NCBI GenBank assembly: GCA_052169395.1
Contig: JBQNCN010000002.1
Coordinates: forward strand, 124,001-188,000
DNA length: 64,000 bases
Direction: 5' to 3'
Origin: Fimenecus sp052169395
GTDB taxonomy: Bacteria; Bacillota; Clostridia; Oscillospirales; Acutalibacteraceae
The notes below the pieces were generated by a model. That model was not told where the DNA came from, did no database searches, and saw nothing but the letters and a program-made list of their open reading frames with translations. Made by a program: the position numbers and the translations under genes. The first letter of the stretch is position 1. Each line of letters begins with the position of its first letter. Shown in pieces: positions 1 to 9,339 of this stretch.

Positions 1-203
1 ATTGTCTTTGAAACCGCTGAAAGACTGTTATCCTGAAGCACCTCAAGTTCTCTTATTGCAGATGAAACGGTTTTTGACATATTTATACCGGTGTCGCCAT
101 CAGGAACGGGAAAAACATTGAGGGCATCAATTTCTTTTTTATGCAGAATTAAATTATTCGCACCCGAAATGAATGCGTTTTTTAAAATATTTCCTGTTAA
201 CAT
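1..203 (-). CDS. fakA: FakA/YloV-type DAK2-domain kinase, N-terminal part
   Basis: Partial gene running off the left edge; only about 67 N-terminal codons are present. Read from the ATG at 203 the protein begins MLTGNILKNAFISGANN and continues to LNVFPVPDGDTGINM, the signature of the DAK2 (dihydroxyacetone-kinase phosphatase-like) domain that binds nucleotide in FakA, the ATP-dependent fatty acid kinase that works with FakB/DegV acyl carriers. An SD-like AGGAGAAGTA lies just before the start. It follows the Asp23/Gls24 gene with a 9-nt gap; the Asp23-DAK2 pair (yloU-yloV in Bacillus) is a conserved Firmicutes arrangement and supports the call. The C-terminal part that separates FakA from other DAK2 proteins is outside the window. 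Confidence 0.85.
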   Translation of the reverse strand, partial: MLTGNILKNAFISGANNLILHKKEIDALNVFPVPDGDTGINMSKTVSSAIRELEVLQDNSLSAVSKT

Positions 204-212
204 TACTTCTCC

Positions 213-572
213 TTAAACGTCGTTTTTCATTCCGTCAACATAGACATCCACACGCTTTACGGAAAGTCCCGTGGCATTTTCAACGGTATATGAAACCTTA
301 TTGGTTACGGAATCGACAATAGTTCTTATATTTACGCCGTAATTTATTATGATGTGAATTCCCAGTACCAGTTCACGACCTTCATACTTTACCTCGACAC
401 CGCTCGCCTTATCTCTGCCGCCTGTGAAAAGTTTTAAAATTGATTTTACGGAGGTTCCTCCCGATGACATTCCGGCAATCCCGAACGCTTCGGTTACGGC
501 TCTGCCGACAAGCTCTGAAAAATACTTTTGATTTATTTCAATTTCACCAAGATAATTTTCAATCTTTATCAT
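213..572 (-). CDS. Asp23/Gls24 family envelope stress protein
   Basis: A 119-residue protein of the Asp23/Gls24 family, soluble proteins implicated in cell-envelope stress in Gram-positives. The start MIKIENYLGEI is chosen because GAGGTG sits about 4 nt upstream; an ATG four codons earlier (584) would overlap the previous stop and has no ribosome site. The family pattern is visible: an N-terminal strand (GEIEINQKYFSELVGRAV), a Gly/Ser-rich loop, then the VEVKYEGRELVLGIHIIINYG strand block and a C-terminal VDVYVDG strand. It sits between the solute-binding protein gene and fakA in one leftward operon, matching yloU-yloV synteny. Confidence 0.85.
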   Translation of the reverse strand: MIKIENYLGEIEINQKYFSELVGRAVTEAFGIAGMSSGGTSVKSILKLFTGGRDKASGVEVKYEGRELVLGIHIIINYGVNIRTIVDSVTNKVSYTVENATGLSVKRVDVYVDGMKNDV

Positions 573-580
573 ATCACACC

Positions 581-2116
581 TCATTTGTTTTTTATTGTGG
601 TATTTGTCAAATCCAGATATACAAATTTATCTGAATAATCCTTTGAAAAATTATATCCGCTTCTATAATACAGCCTATCGGTTAAACTTACAAGCGGAAT
701 AAACGGCATATCCGAAAAAAACATATTCATATATTCCGAAAGTTCCACTCTGCCGCCTAAAAAGTCATAATATTTTTTAACACAGTCAAGTTCCTTATCC
801 ACTCCAAAACTTGCCGCACCGAAATAGAAGGGAGTCAAATCCATATTATCGCTCATTTTAACGGAACCTATATAAATATCGAATGCTCCCGCCGCAAGCG
901 CCTGATTGTATTTATCCGCTGAAAGCTCGGTTACCCACGCCTTAACATCACCGGCTGCAAGCTGCTCGGAAACAAGTCTTGCGGTCTGCACGGCATTTTT
1001 ATCATCCGAATTCACAAGAATTGAAAAAGCAAGTGATGAATTTCCATAGGTTAAAGCACCTCTTGAGTTCTTTTTGTTATAGCCTGAATCCGACAGAATT
1101 TTTGCCGCCTTTTGCAATTCTATGCTCTTGCCTTCTTCAAAAAGATTCATTCCCCTGAAACTCGGAAGAAAAGGAGTCGAACAGGACAGTGCATTTCCCG
1201 CAAACGCCCTTTCACAAAGTGCCGTTCTACCGCAAAGATAGTAAAGCGCCGTTCTTACCGCCGCATTTGAAAGAGCGGGATTTGACGAATTTATTCCCAT
1301 AAAATATACGGTTCCGTTGGATAAATCCGTACCTACACCTCTGAACTCACCGCTGCCTATACCGAAATATGCGTCTATATTACCTATTTCAATAGCGGAA
1401 AGCACATAATTATAATCAGTTATATTAAAAAGCCTTATGGTTTCAAGAGTTTCTCCGTCACTGTTTTTGTCCGAAAGTTTAAGCTCGGTTCGACTTGTAA
1501 AAAGATATTTCCCCGATCCTATCGGCGCCTTATCTCTTTCCTCGGCGGTTTCTGCACGAACAATGGGAAAGGTAAGTACATTTTTCAAATATTTGTCGGG
1601 ATGTGTAAGATGAAAAATCGCTTTTGAAGTTGTGCCGTCACAAGAGTTTATATTAGAAAGGCTCGATGCGTAAAGCGGTGATGCCTTGGCTTTTCTGAAA
1701 CTGTATGCAACATCATAACCCGTAATTTTTTTACCGTTGGAAAAGCTTTTATCCAAAAGCTCCACACTTGCCTTGCCGTCTTCAATCACAACATTTCCCG
1801 CAAGCACCGCCTCTTCGGTATAATCCTGTTTTACAACAAAAAGACTTTCATAAAGCAAGGGAAAAAGCAACTTATGTACCTGAGAAGTCGCCATAAACGG
1901 ATTTATGCTGTCCTGTTCGGAATATGGCAAAGCCATCTCTTTTAACGGCAGCTCACTCTGCTTTTCTTTAATGCTCACCTTAATTGTGGACGGCTTGGTT
2001 TCAGGCTCTTTGGGCTGCTTTCTTTTTTTTGTACGAATTATAATCAACATCGCCGTAATAAAAATCAAAAGCGCAAAAAAAACGGAAAAGATTTTAAAAA
2101 GTTTTCTTCTTTTCAT
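581..2116 (-). CDS. Family 5 (oligopeptide-type) solute-binding protein, membrane anchored
   Basis: A 511-residue protein resembling extracellular family 5 (OppA/DppA-like) substrate-binding proteins. Residues 8-28 form one hydrophobic helix after MKRRK and are followed by a basic/Pro linker. There is no lipobox cysteine, so it is probably anchored by an uncleaved helix rather than as a lipoprotein. Family-like blocks are LPYSEQDSINPFM, LLYESLFV and GKKITGYDVAYSFRKAK, near the N-terminal lobe where family 5 proteins carry the GxxLTAEDVxxS motif. No permease or ATPase genes are adjacent, so the transporter partner is unknown; it could act as a sensor or scavenging protein. It overlaps ymdB by 4 nt (ATGA) and is therefore translationally coupled to it. 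The ligand cannot be predicted. Confidence 0.7.
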   Translation of the reverse strand: MKRRKLFKIFSVFFALLIFITAMLIIIRTKKRKQPKEPETKPSTIKVSIKEKQSELPLKEMALPYSEQDSINPFMATSQVHKLLFPLLYESLFVVKQDYTEEAVLAGNVVIEDGKASVELLDKSFSNGKKITGYDVAYSFRKAKASPLYASSLSNINSCDGTTSKAIFHLTHPDKYLKNVLTFPIVRAETAEERDKAPIGSGKYLFTSRTELKLSDKNSDGETLETIRLFNITDYNYVLSAIEIGNIDAYFGIGSGEFRGVGTDLSNGTVYFMGINSSNPALSNAAVRTALYYLCGRTALCERAFAGNALSCSTPFLPSFRGMNLFEEGKSIELQKAAKILSDSGYNKKNSRGALTYGNSSLAFSILVNSDDKNAVQTARLVSEQLAAGDVKAWVTELSADKYNQALAAGAFDIYIGSVKMSDNMDLTPFYFGAASFGVDKELDCVKKYYDFLGGRVELSEYMNMFFSDMPFIPLVSLTDRLYYRSGYNFSKDYSDKFVYLDLTNTTIKNK

Positions 2117-2895
2117 ATTTTTACCGCCTCCGCCTTAATACAAAGACCGGTTTTTACCGACACTGTAAAAAGCGCTCCGTCCATTTCACATTTGCCCTCT
2201 GCCGCCTTAAAGCGCACATTTTCATAATTCAAAAACTTTTTTATGGCAAATTCCGGAACCGACCCTATGACAGAATCCGTCGCTCCGCAAAGACCCAAAT
2301 CGGTTATATAACCCGTACCCTTAGGAAGTATTCTTATATCGCTTGTCTGCACATGGGTGTGTGTACCGAAAACCGCTGAGACCCTTCCGTCAAGCATAAA
2401 GCCCATCGCCTGCTTTTCACTGGTTGCCTCGGCATGAAAATCCACAAGACGAATTTTTACATCGGACGGTATTTTATCAAGAATTTCCAAAGCACATTTA
2501 AACGGATTGTCGCAGCTTTCCATATATGCCATTCCAAGAAGATTGATTACGGCAATTTTTATGTTTTTTACGGTATAAATACAAAAACCCGAACCTGCCG
2601 ACTGAACGCCCAGATTTGCCGGACGCAAAAGCCTGTCGTCAGACTCAAGCCTGTCAAAAAACTCTCTTCTTTTAAGTGTGTGATTGCCTCCCGTTATAAT
2701 ATCGGCACCTGCACGAAAAACAGTATCTGCGGAAGCCTCGTTTATTCCGTTTGAAACGGCACTGTTTTCACCCTGAACTACTGTAAAATCAACATCTGCG
2801 GAGCTTTGAAAGCGCCGCAGCTGTCTTAAAAGATATTCCTGTCCCGGTTTTTCTATAACATCGCCGACACATAGAATTTTAATTACATCGGTCAA
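2113..2895 (-). CDS. ymdB: YmdB-type metallophosphoesterase (TIGR00282 family)
   Basis: A 260-residue calcineurin-like phosphoesterase of the YmdB family, which hydrolyses cyclic nucleotides in vitro and affects RNase Y-dependent RNA turnover in Bacillus. Metal-ligand motifs are in order: VGDVI near residue 11, VVQGENSA, ITGGNHTLK, VDFHAEATSEK and FGTHTHVQTSD. Length and motif order are normal for the family. It lies 12 nt downstream of rny, the same rny-ymdB order as in Bacillus, and overlaps the solute-binding protein gene by 4 nt. Confidence in the family is high; the physiological substrate is not known from sequence. Confidence 0.92.
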   Translation of the reverse strand: MTDVIKILCVGDVIEKPGQEYLLRQLRRFQSSADVDFTVVQGENSAVSNGINEASADTVFRAGADIITGGNHTLKRREFFDRLESDDRLLRPANLGVQSAGSGFCIYTVKNIKIAVINLLGMAYMESCDNPFKCALEILDKIPSDVKIRLVDFHAEATSEKQAMGFMLDGRVSAVFGTHTHVQTSDIRILPKGTGYITDLGLCGATDSVIGSVPEFAIKKFLNYENVRFKAAEGKCEMDGALFTVSVKTGLCIKAEAVKI

Positions 2896-2907
2896 TTAAT
2901 CCGTCCT

Positions 2908-4491
2908 TTAAGTTGCAGAAGCCTCCGCTCTGCTCTCTCTTATAATTGTAACCTTGATTGAGCCCGGATACTGCATCTCACTCTCAATTCTTTCAGCCAC
3001 ATCTCTTGCAAGAATCGTCATCTTGTCATCAGTTATTTTATCGGGTTTTACCATAATTCTAAGCTCTCTGCCGGCCTGAATTGCAAAACACTTTTCAACA
3101 CCGTCAAATGAAGTTGCTATCGCCTCAAGTTTTTCAAGACGTTTTATATAGAATTCGATGTTCTCGGAACGTGCGCCCGGTCTTGCCGCCGAAATGGCAT
3201 CTGCCGCCTGAACAAGACAAGCCTCAATGGTTTTTGCCTCCACATCACCGTGGTGTGCCTCAATAGCGTGAATAACGGCTTCTTTTTCATGGTACTTTTT
3301 GGCATATTCAACTCCAAGTTCTATATGCGTACCCTCATAATCTCTGTCAAGAGCTTTGCCCAGATCGTGAAGAAGTCCTGCTCTTCTTGCAATTTTTTCA
3401 TTCGCACCTATTTCAGCCGCCATAAGTCCCGCAAGGCGTGCAACCTCAATTGAATGATTTAAAACATTCTGTCCGAACGATGTTCTGTATTTAAGTCTGC
3501 CGATTATTTTTACAAGCTGCGGGTCAAGACCTGTGATTTCACAGTCAAGTGCCGCCTTTTCACCGGCAATTCTTATTTCACGGTCAATTTCACGCCTTGA
3601 TTTTTCATGCATTTCTTCAATTCTGCCGGGATGAATTCTGCCATCGGAAACAAGCTTTTCAAGAGTTAATCTTCCAATTTCACGTCTTACCGGATCAAAA
3701 CAGGAAACCGTTATCTGATCAGGAGTATCGTCAATCAGAAGGTCGCAACCCGTTATGGTTTCAATCGCTCTTATATTTCTGCCCTCTCTGCCGATAATTC
3801 TGCCCTTCATTTCATCATTGGGAAGATCTACCGCAACTACCGTATCTTCTGAAACATGATCGGTTGCCGTTCTTTGAATTGCCCTTGTAATTATCTCTCT
3901 CGCAAGAGTTTCCTCATCATCACGAATCTGTCTTTCATAATCTCTTATCTTAACGGCTTTTTCATGCGTAAGAATTTCCTCCACCGCATCAAGCAGTCTT
4001 TTTTCCGCTTCCGCTCTTGTGAGTCCCGCAATTTCAGAAATTCTCTGAAGCTCCGTATTTTTTAATTCCTCCGCCTCTTTTTCACGCCTTTTAGCGTTTT
4101 CAATCCGCTCGGTTATTGCATCCTCTTTTTCAGAAAGCCTGTCGGATCGCTTATCAAGACTTTCTTCTTTTTGGTTTAAAATGTTTTCACGCCTTGTAAT
4201 TTCGGCTCTTCTTTCCTTAATTTCTCTGTCGGATTCGGCTTTAAGACTCTGCGCCTCATTTCTTATGCCCTTCGCCTCAGCCTTTGCCTCAATTAAAATC
4301 TCTCTTTTTTTACTGTCCGCATCCTTTAACGCTTCGTTTACAATCCTTGTCGCTTCTTCTTGTGCACTTAAAATTTGCTTTTTATCCGCTGCTTTTTTAG
4401 CTTTTACAATTAAATAAGTAACCAGCACGCCTATAAGCGCACCTAATAAAAGTGCCAGGAGAGGAAACAGAAATATTGTAGGGTTGTTCAT
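2908..4491 (-). CDS. rny: Ribonuclease Y
   Basis: A 527-residue membrane-anchored endoribonuclease that starts mRNA decay in many Firmicutes. An N-terminal helix (about residues 5-27) anchors it. It is followed by a long Lys/Glu-rich coiled coil to about residue 190, a KH RNA-binding domain (GRIIGREGRNIRAIE) and an HD domain with RRAGLLHDLGKALD and the later EAHHGDVE. All catalytic HD residues are present and the length is typical (about 520). A strong SD (AGGAGAATTAA before ATG) sets the start. The C-terminal AEASAT tail is short and unremarkable. It is the first gene of the leftward rny-ymdB-SBP-asp23-fakA run, downstream of the 5S gene and its terminator. Confidence 0.97.
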   Translation of the reverse strand: MNNPTIFLFPLLALLLGALIGVLVTYLIVKAKKAADKKQILSAQEEATRIVNEALKDADSKKREILIEAKAEAKGIRNEAQSLKAESDREIKERRAEITRRENILNQKEESLDKRSDRLSEKEDAITERIENAKRREKEAEELKNTELQRISEIAGLTRAEAEKRLLDAVEEILTHEKAVKIRDYERQIRDDEETLAREIITRAIQRTATDHVSEDTVVAVDLPNDEMKGRIIGREGRNIRAIETITGCDLLIDDTPDQITVSCFDPVRREIGRLTLEKLVSDGRIHPGRIEEMHEKSRREIDREIRIAGEKAALDCEITGLDPQLVKIIGRLKYRTSFGQNVLNHSIEVARLAGLMAAEIGANEKIARRAGLLHDLGKALDRDYEGTHIELGVEYAKKYHEKEAVIHAIEAHHGDVEAKTIEACLVQAADAISAARPGARSENIEFYIKRLEKLEAIATSFDGVEKCFAIQAGRELRIMVKPDKITDDKMTILARDVAERIESEMQYPGSIKVTIIRESRAEASAT

Positions 4492-4604
4492 TTAATTCTC
4501 CTAATAATCATACTCAAACTGTTAATTTGCATAATCTGCCAAATATAACTTATTTATTTTAATTTATATTTAATATTAAGTCAAGGTAATAAAAGCTTTT
4601 AAAC

Positions 4605-4627
4605 ACAAAAAAATAGCCCCCCTATTG
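4605..4627 (-). terminator. Terminator after the 5S rRNA gene
   Basis: On the minus strand AATAG and CTATT flank a G-run and are followed by seven T. The stem is short (5 bp), but the position 20 nt after the 5S 3' end and the U-tract fit intrinsic termination. Confidence 0.5.
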
Positions 4628-4644
4628 GAAGACTACCTTAAAGA

Positions 4645-4763
<119 letters not shown>

Positions 4764-4789
4764 TTGTTCTCTCTCGAGAATGTTTTACT

Positions 4790-4817
4790 ATTATATCACG
4801 GATTTTTCATTTGTCAA
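4790..4817 (-). promoter_or_regulatory. Promoter of the isolated 5S rRNA
   Basis: Minus strand TTGACA (4817-4812), 16-nt spacer, TATAAT (4795-4790): perfect -35 and -10 hexamers. The expected start lies about 20 nt before the mature 5S end. Confidence 0.8.
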
Positions 4818-4887
4818 CAGTAAAAATAAAAAAATATTTTTTTCAAAATTTTAAACATTCACTTTCAAAATCTTTTTATAAATAAAG

Positions 4888-6249
4888 CTATTTTCCCACA
4901 CAAAAAGCGGAGAAAATTTCAGATACAACCGCATCACTCGCCTTTTCACCCGTAAGCACCAAAAGCTCCGCAACCGCATCATCCAAAAGCACATTTACGG
5001 CATCAAGGGTGGTTCCGCATAAAAGCGCCTCATTTGCTCTTTTTAAAAGCTCTACCGCTCTTTTTACGCAGTCATATTGCCTGTCGTTTATAAGATTTCC
5101 TTCATTTGTATCAATTTCCGCAGCATTAAGTACCGCAAGCACCGCTTTTTCAAGAGTTTCAATCCCCGTTTCTTTTTCGGCGGAGATTTCAACCACTTTT
5201 GAAAATTCCGCTTCAAGTCTTTTTTTATCTATTTTTTGTGTCAAATCGCTTTTATTCACAAGAGCTATACACGGTTTTTCACGGCAAAGTTCAAAGAGTC
5301 TTTCATCTTCTTCCGACAGTTCCCTCGCACCGTCAAAAACCGCTAAAATAAGGTCGGAGTTTTCCGCATTTTTCATTGCTCTGTCAACGCCTATCCGCTC
5401 AATCTCATCGCTTGTTTCACGAAGTCCCGCAGTATCGGTAAGAGAAAGAACGATTCCGCCAAGTGAAACCTTTTCCGTTATCTCATCCCTTGTTGTGCCT
5501 GCTATCTCGGAAACAATAGAACGGTCAAAACCTGAAAGAGCGTTCATAAGCGTGGATTTTCCCGCATTCGGCTTTCCTAAAATCGCAGTGCGCACTCCCT
5601 CGGTAAAAACTCTGCCGCTTTCACGATTTTTTAAAAGTACGGAAAGCGACTTTTCCGCATTTTTTATGATTTCAGCAAGTTCGTTTTCAGAAAGTTCGGA
5701 AATTTCATCATCAGGAAAATCGACCCAAGCCGCAAGTGCCGCCGAAGCTCTTACCAGCGGCTTTCTTATTTCCGATATTTTACTTCCAAGCTTTCCGGAA
5801 AGTGCAGAAAAAGATAGCTGCTCCGCTCTTTTACCCTGTGCATTGATTATTCCCGCAACACCCTCAGCCTTTGTCAAATCAATTTTACCGTTCACAAAAG
5901 CTCTTTTGGTAAATTCACCTGCCGCCGCACGCACGGCACCTTGTTTAAGCACCGCTTCAAGAGTTCTTCTCTGATTGAAAAGTCCGCCGTGAACGGAAAT
6001 TTCAGCAATATTCTCTCCTGTGTAGGAATGTGGCGCTCTGAAAACCAAAAGCACCGCCTCGTCAAATTCTCCGTCCTCATCAAACACCTTGCCGAAAAGA
6101 GCACGGTAACCCTCAAGCTCCGCCGCTTTTTTTCCTGATGAGGCACGAAAAACAGCGTCCGCAATTTTAAATGCATTTTCACCGGATATTCTTATTACTC
6201 CTATCCCGCCGGGAGAATTTCCCGTGGATATCGCAGCTATTGTATTCAT
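4888..6249 (-). CDS. mnmE: tRNA modification GTPase MnmE
   Basis: A 453-residue GTPase that works with MnmG to put carboxymethylaminomethyl (or related) groups on U34 of tRNAs. It has an N-terminal formyl-THF-binding domain (AAISTGNSPGGIGVIRISG), a helical domain interrupted by a G domain with GKPNAGKST (P-loop), DTAGLRET (G3) and NKSD (G4), and the C-terminal FCVGK with the conserved cysteine. Full length for the family. It overlaps the upstream PLP-enzyme gene by 4 nt. It is unusual that it is 22 kb from mnmG in this window, since mnmE and mnmG are often neighbours near the origin. Confidence 0.98.
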   Translation of the reverse strand: MNTIAAISTGNSPGGIGVIRISGENAFKIADAVFRASSGKKAAELEGYRALFGKVFDEDGEFDEAVLLVFRAPHSYTGENIAEISVHGGLFNQRRTLEAVLKQGAVRAAAGEFTKRAFVNGKIDLTKAEGVAGIINAQGKRAEQLSFSALSGKLGSKISEIRKPLVRASAALAAWVDFPDDEISELSENELAEIIKNAEKSLSVLLKNRESGRVFTEGVRTAILGKPNAGKSTLMNALSGFDRSIVSEIAGTTRDEITEKVSLGGIVLSLTDTAGLRETSDEIERIGVDRAMKNAENSDLILAVFDGARELSEEDERLFELCREKPCIALVNKSDLTQKIDKKRLEAEFSKVVEISAEKETGIETLEKAVLAVLNAAEIDTNEGNLINDRQYDCVKRAVELLKRANEALLCGTTLDAVNVLLDDAVAELLVLTGEKASDAVVSEIFSAFCVGK

Positions 6250-7526
6250 TCTTTTTCCTTTAAACCCTCAGCAACCTTTTCAGCAGCTTTCATAACCGCT
6301 ATTTTTGCGGCATCAAAGATTATACCGCCTTGCGACCATACCGCAAAAGGCTCTCTTAGGGGAGCATCTGCGGAGATTTCAATGGAAGAGCCCGCCGTAA
6401 AAGCGCCCGAACTCATAATCACCTTGTTGTTATATCCGGGCATTTCCCAAGGTTCAGGTATTACAAAGCTGTCAATAGGCGCTCCGGTTTGAAGCCCCTG
6501 ACAATAGGCAATAAGATTTTTTTCATTTTTAAGCAACAGCGCCTCAATTATATCGGTGCGTTTTTCATCATATTCGGGAGAAACGGCAAAACCCATAAGC
6601 TTAAACAGTGCTGCCGTGAAAATTGCGGTTTTCACCGCTTCACAGACCACACTCGGTGCCTTGAAAAAGCCCATATACATTTCACGATTTGTTCCCAAGG
6701 TTGCGCCGACTTCTCTGCCAAGTCCCTGTGCAGTAAGACGATAGGCGCATTTTTCCACCAAGTCGTGTCTTCCCGCAATATAGCCTCCGCAGTGAGTTAT
6801 GCCGCCACCCGGATTTTTTATAAGAGAACCGGCACAAACATCCGCACCGACTGCCGTAGGCTCTTTATCCTCTACAAATTCACCATAACAGTTGTCTACC
6901 GCAACAACGGCATTTTTATTTACACGGTGCACAATTTCGCACACCCTTTCAATCTCACTTATCGTTATTGAATGACGCAGGCTGTATCCTCTTGACCGCT
7001 GAAGATAAACAACCTTTACATTATCCGCCGCCGCTCTTTTTTCAATTTCCTCATAATCAAGAGTGTCATCGGCTTTCAGGGATATTTCCTCATAGCTTAT
7101 GCCGAAATCTTTTAAATTCCCCTGACCGCAGCCCTCTCCGTCAATACCTATTGTGGATTTCAAAGTATCGTACGGCGTACCGCTTACCGAAAGCAGAGTA
7201 TCTCCTGTTCTTAAAATTCCGAACAGCATAACGGAAAGAGTGTGTGTTCCGCAGGTAAGCGTTGTGCAGCGGATTATTGCATCCTCAGCAGAAAACACCT
7301 CGGCGGTTATTTTATCAAGCACTTCTCTGCCCTTGTCACCGTAACCGTAACCCGTAGTCGTACCTAAACAAGTTTCATCGGCTCCGTATTTTATAAATGC
7401 CGCAAGCACCTTTTCCTGATTTTCTCTTGCAATTTCCGCCGCTTTTTTAAAATACGGCTCACTCATTTTAAGCGCTTTCTCTGAAAGTTCCTCAATATTA
7501 TTTTTAAAGCTAAAATATTTTCCCAT
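6246..7526 (-). CDS. PLP-dependent methionine gamma-lyase-like protein (YnbB family, PF06838)
   Basis: A 426-residue protein of the family long labelled 'aluminium resistance' and now 'methionine gamma-lyase family', related to Cys/Met metabolism PLP enzymes. Visible motifs: CTTLTCGTHTLSVMLFGIL in the cofactor-phosphate region, VAVDNCYGEF with the Asp that pairs with the PLP pyridine nitrogen, and GSLIKNPGGGITHCGGY carrying the likely Schiff-base lysine. The reaction in vivo is not established for this family. It overlaps the flanking genes at stop/start, so it belongs to the galK-to-mnmE run. Confidence 0.88.
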   Translation of the reverse strand: MGKYFSFKNNIEELSEKALKMSEPYFKKAAEIARENQEKVLAAFIKYGADETCLGTTTGYGYGDKGREVLDKITAEVFSAEDAIIRCTTLTCGTHTLSVMLFGILRTGDTLLSVSGTPYDTLKSTIGIDGEGCGQGNLKDFGISYEEISLKADDTLDYEEIEKRAAADNVKVVYLQRSRGYSLRHSITISEIERVCEIVHRVNKNAVVAVDNCYGEFVEDKEPTAVGADVCAGSLIKNPGGGITHCGGYIAGRHDLVEKCAYRLTAQGLGREVGATLGTNREMYMGFFKAPSVVCEAVKTAIFTAALFKLMGFAVSPEYDEKRTDIIEALLLKNEKNLIAYCQGLQTGAPIDSFVIPEPWEMPGYNNKVIMSSGAFTAGSSIEISADAPLREPFAVWSQGGIIFDAAKIAVMKAAEKVAEGLKEKE

Positions 7527-8326
7527 TATTCTTCGTAAATTCCCCTTGAAATATAACCTACCGTTTCAAATCCCAAACCTTTATAAAACCGTTCATTCTT
7601 AACACTGTCACAGGAAAGATAAACACTCATGCCTTTTTTTGTATATTCTTTTGCAAGCGAAAGTACACAATCCGATGCATATCCCATTCGTCTGAAATCG
7701 GGATCGGTTTTAACATCCCTTAAAAAAACCTTATCGTACATAATATCCGCTACCGCCGCCGACAAAACGGTATTTTCACCTTTTTTTACCGCTCTTATCT
7801 CGACTGTTCCGCTGAAAATTCCCGGTGAAGTTTTTGAAAGCCATTGCTTATAAGCAATATCATTGTATTTTTTCAGTTTCTTTACGGAAACATCCTTTAC
7901 AAGCTGATTTTTTTCACGCACCAGAAGGTCGAAAATCGGGCGGAAATTATCATTTATTTTAACCGCCTCTTCTTTTGACGATTTTAATTCTCCCGCCTCC
8001 ATAAGCGTAAGCTTTGAATAGACGGCAACCGATATTTTTTCAGCGGTTTCATTCTCGGTATGTACCACAAGAGCGGGAAGTCTTTTGACAAATTCGCAAA
8101 GTTCACAAAAATCCGCCTTGTCGGAAGCCGTAATATAGAGTTTCGTATTTTCCTTCTCAATAATAAGTGCCGTAACTTCATCTCCGTCAAGCTGAAGCCA
8201 CGCATTGTTTACCGAAAAAAAGTCCGCAAGTTCAAAGAGCACAAACACCGACATCGGCGTTCGGTGCATAAGCCTTGAAAGCCTTTGCGCCGTGCTTTTA
8301 TCCAAATTTTCAATCAGCCTTATCAA
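7526..8326 (-). CDS. GNAT-family N-acetyltransferase
   Basis: A 266-residue protein whose C-terminal ~110 residues fit a GNAT fold: VFLRDVKTDPDFRRMGYASDCVLSLAKEY gives the strand and the acetyl-CoA-binding R/Q-x-x-G-x-A-like loop (RRMGYA), and NERFYKGLGFETVGY is the usual C-terminal motif. The N-terminal half (about 140 residues) is family-specific and gives no substrate clue. It shares one nucleotide with the next gene's start, so translation is coupled. Confidence 0.8.
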   Translation of the reverse strand: MIRLIENLDKSTAQRLSRLMHRTPMSVFVLFELADFFSVNNAWLQLDGDEVTALIIEKENTKLYITASDKADFCELCEFVKRLPALVVHTENETAEKISVAVYSKLTLMEAGELKSSKEEAVKINDNFRPIFDLLVREKNQLVKDVSVKKLKKYNDIAYKQWLSKTSPGIFSGTVEIRAVKKGENTVLSAAVADIMYDKVFLRDVKTDPDFRRMGYASDCVLSLAKEYTKKGMSVYLSCDSVKNERFYKGLGFETVGYISRGIYEE

Positions 8327-9339
8327 GCCCTTTCACCCTTTGCAAGCTCTTCAAAAAGCTTTTCACAAAGTCTTTGTGCCTCATCGGCATCACAAAGTTT
8401 ACACACGCTTTGTGATGAATGAAGATAACGCACGGGAACGGAGATGTTTACAGTCGGAATACCTCCGTTGGCATAGTTTATAGCTCTTGCATTATTGCCG
8501 CCCGCTATTTTTGTCTTTGTCTGAATTTTAATATCATATTTCTTTGCCGTTGCAAACGCCTTTTTTACAAGCTCCTGAGGATATATCGTGCCCAGATCCG
8601 CAAAGGGTACAACTGCACCTTTACCCAAAAAACACACCTTATCCTTTTCGGCGGTTTCAGGAATATCGTTTGCGGTAGTTGTTTCCACAACAATGCAAAA
8701 ATCGGGATTTACCGTATATGCCGCAGCGGCTGCACCCCTTGTGCCGACCTCCTCCTGTACTGAAAAAACAAAGGTACAATCATAAGGCAAATCTTTTTTC
8801 AACATATTCAAAAGAATAAGGCAGCCTATTCTGTCATCAATCGCCTTGCCTGTGAAAAATCCGTTACCGTACTCAAAACTTTCACTTTCAAAATATACGG
8901 CATCACCGACACTCACATGTTTTTCAGCTTCTTCCTTTGAAAAAGCGCCTATATCCACATACAAATCTGAAAATTCCGCTATCTTGCCGCTCTCGTCTTT
9001 TGAAAGATTGTGCAATTCCTTACCGCCGCAAACTCCCGTGATTCCGTTTACGGAAAGCTTATGGCCGAATACGGCACGCTTATCTATACCGCCGACGGCG
9101 GCTATTCCTATATAGCCCTTTTCGGAGATTTCCGTAACTATAAAGCCGACCTCATCCATATGTGCATCAAGCATTATCTTTTTTTTAGCACGCTTTTCAC
9201 CTTTTTTGAAAACGATGAGATTTCCAAGCGGATCCACCTTATATTCCGCTTCTTCAGGCAGATTTTTTATTATATATTCTCTGACGCCTGTTTCTCTACC
9301 CGAAGTTCCGTTAAGCGCCAAAAGCTCTTTCAAGCTCAT
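8323..9339 (-). CDS. M42 family metallopeptidase (tetrahedral aminopeptidase type)
   Basis: A 338-residue M42 aminopeptidase, a cytosolic dinuclear-metal enzyme that trims peptides. Metal and catalytic motifs in order: DAHMDEVGF, GKAIDDRIGC, SVQEEVGTRGA, a metal-region VVETTTAND, and the late RYLHSSQS. All expected ligands are present. It overlaps its neighbours on both sides by 4 nt and is immediately downstream of a second, divergent M42 gene. Confidence 0.93.
   Translation of the reverse strand: MSLKELLALNGTSGRETGVREYIIKNLPEEAEYKVDPLGNLIVFKKGEKRAKKKIMLDAHMDEVGFIVTEISEKGYIGIAAVGGIDKRAVFGHKLSVNGITGVCGGKELHNLSKDESGKIAEFSDLYVDIGAFSKEEAEKHVSVGDAVYFESESFEYGNGFFTGKAIDDRIGCLILLNMLKKDLPYDCTFVFSVQEEVGTRGAAAAAYTVNPDFCIVVETTTANDIPETAEKDKVCFLGKGAVVPFADLGTIYPQELVKKAFATAKKYDIKIQTKTKIAGGNNARAINYANGGIPTVNISVPVRYLHSSQSVCKLCDADEAQRLCEKLFEELAKGERA

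Noticed and set aside
5009..5974. 321-codon open frame opposite mnmE
   Set aside because: Ser/Phe-rich low-complexity translation, antisense to a conserved gene; a shadow frame.
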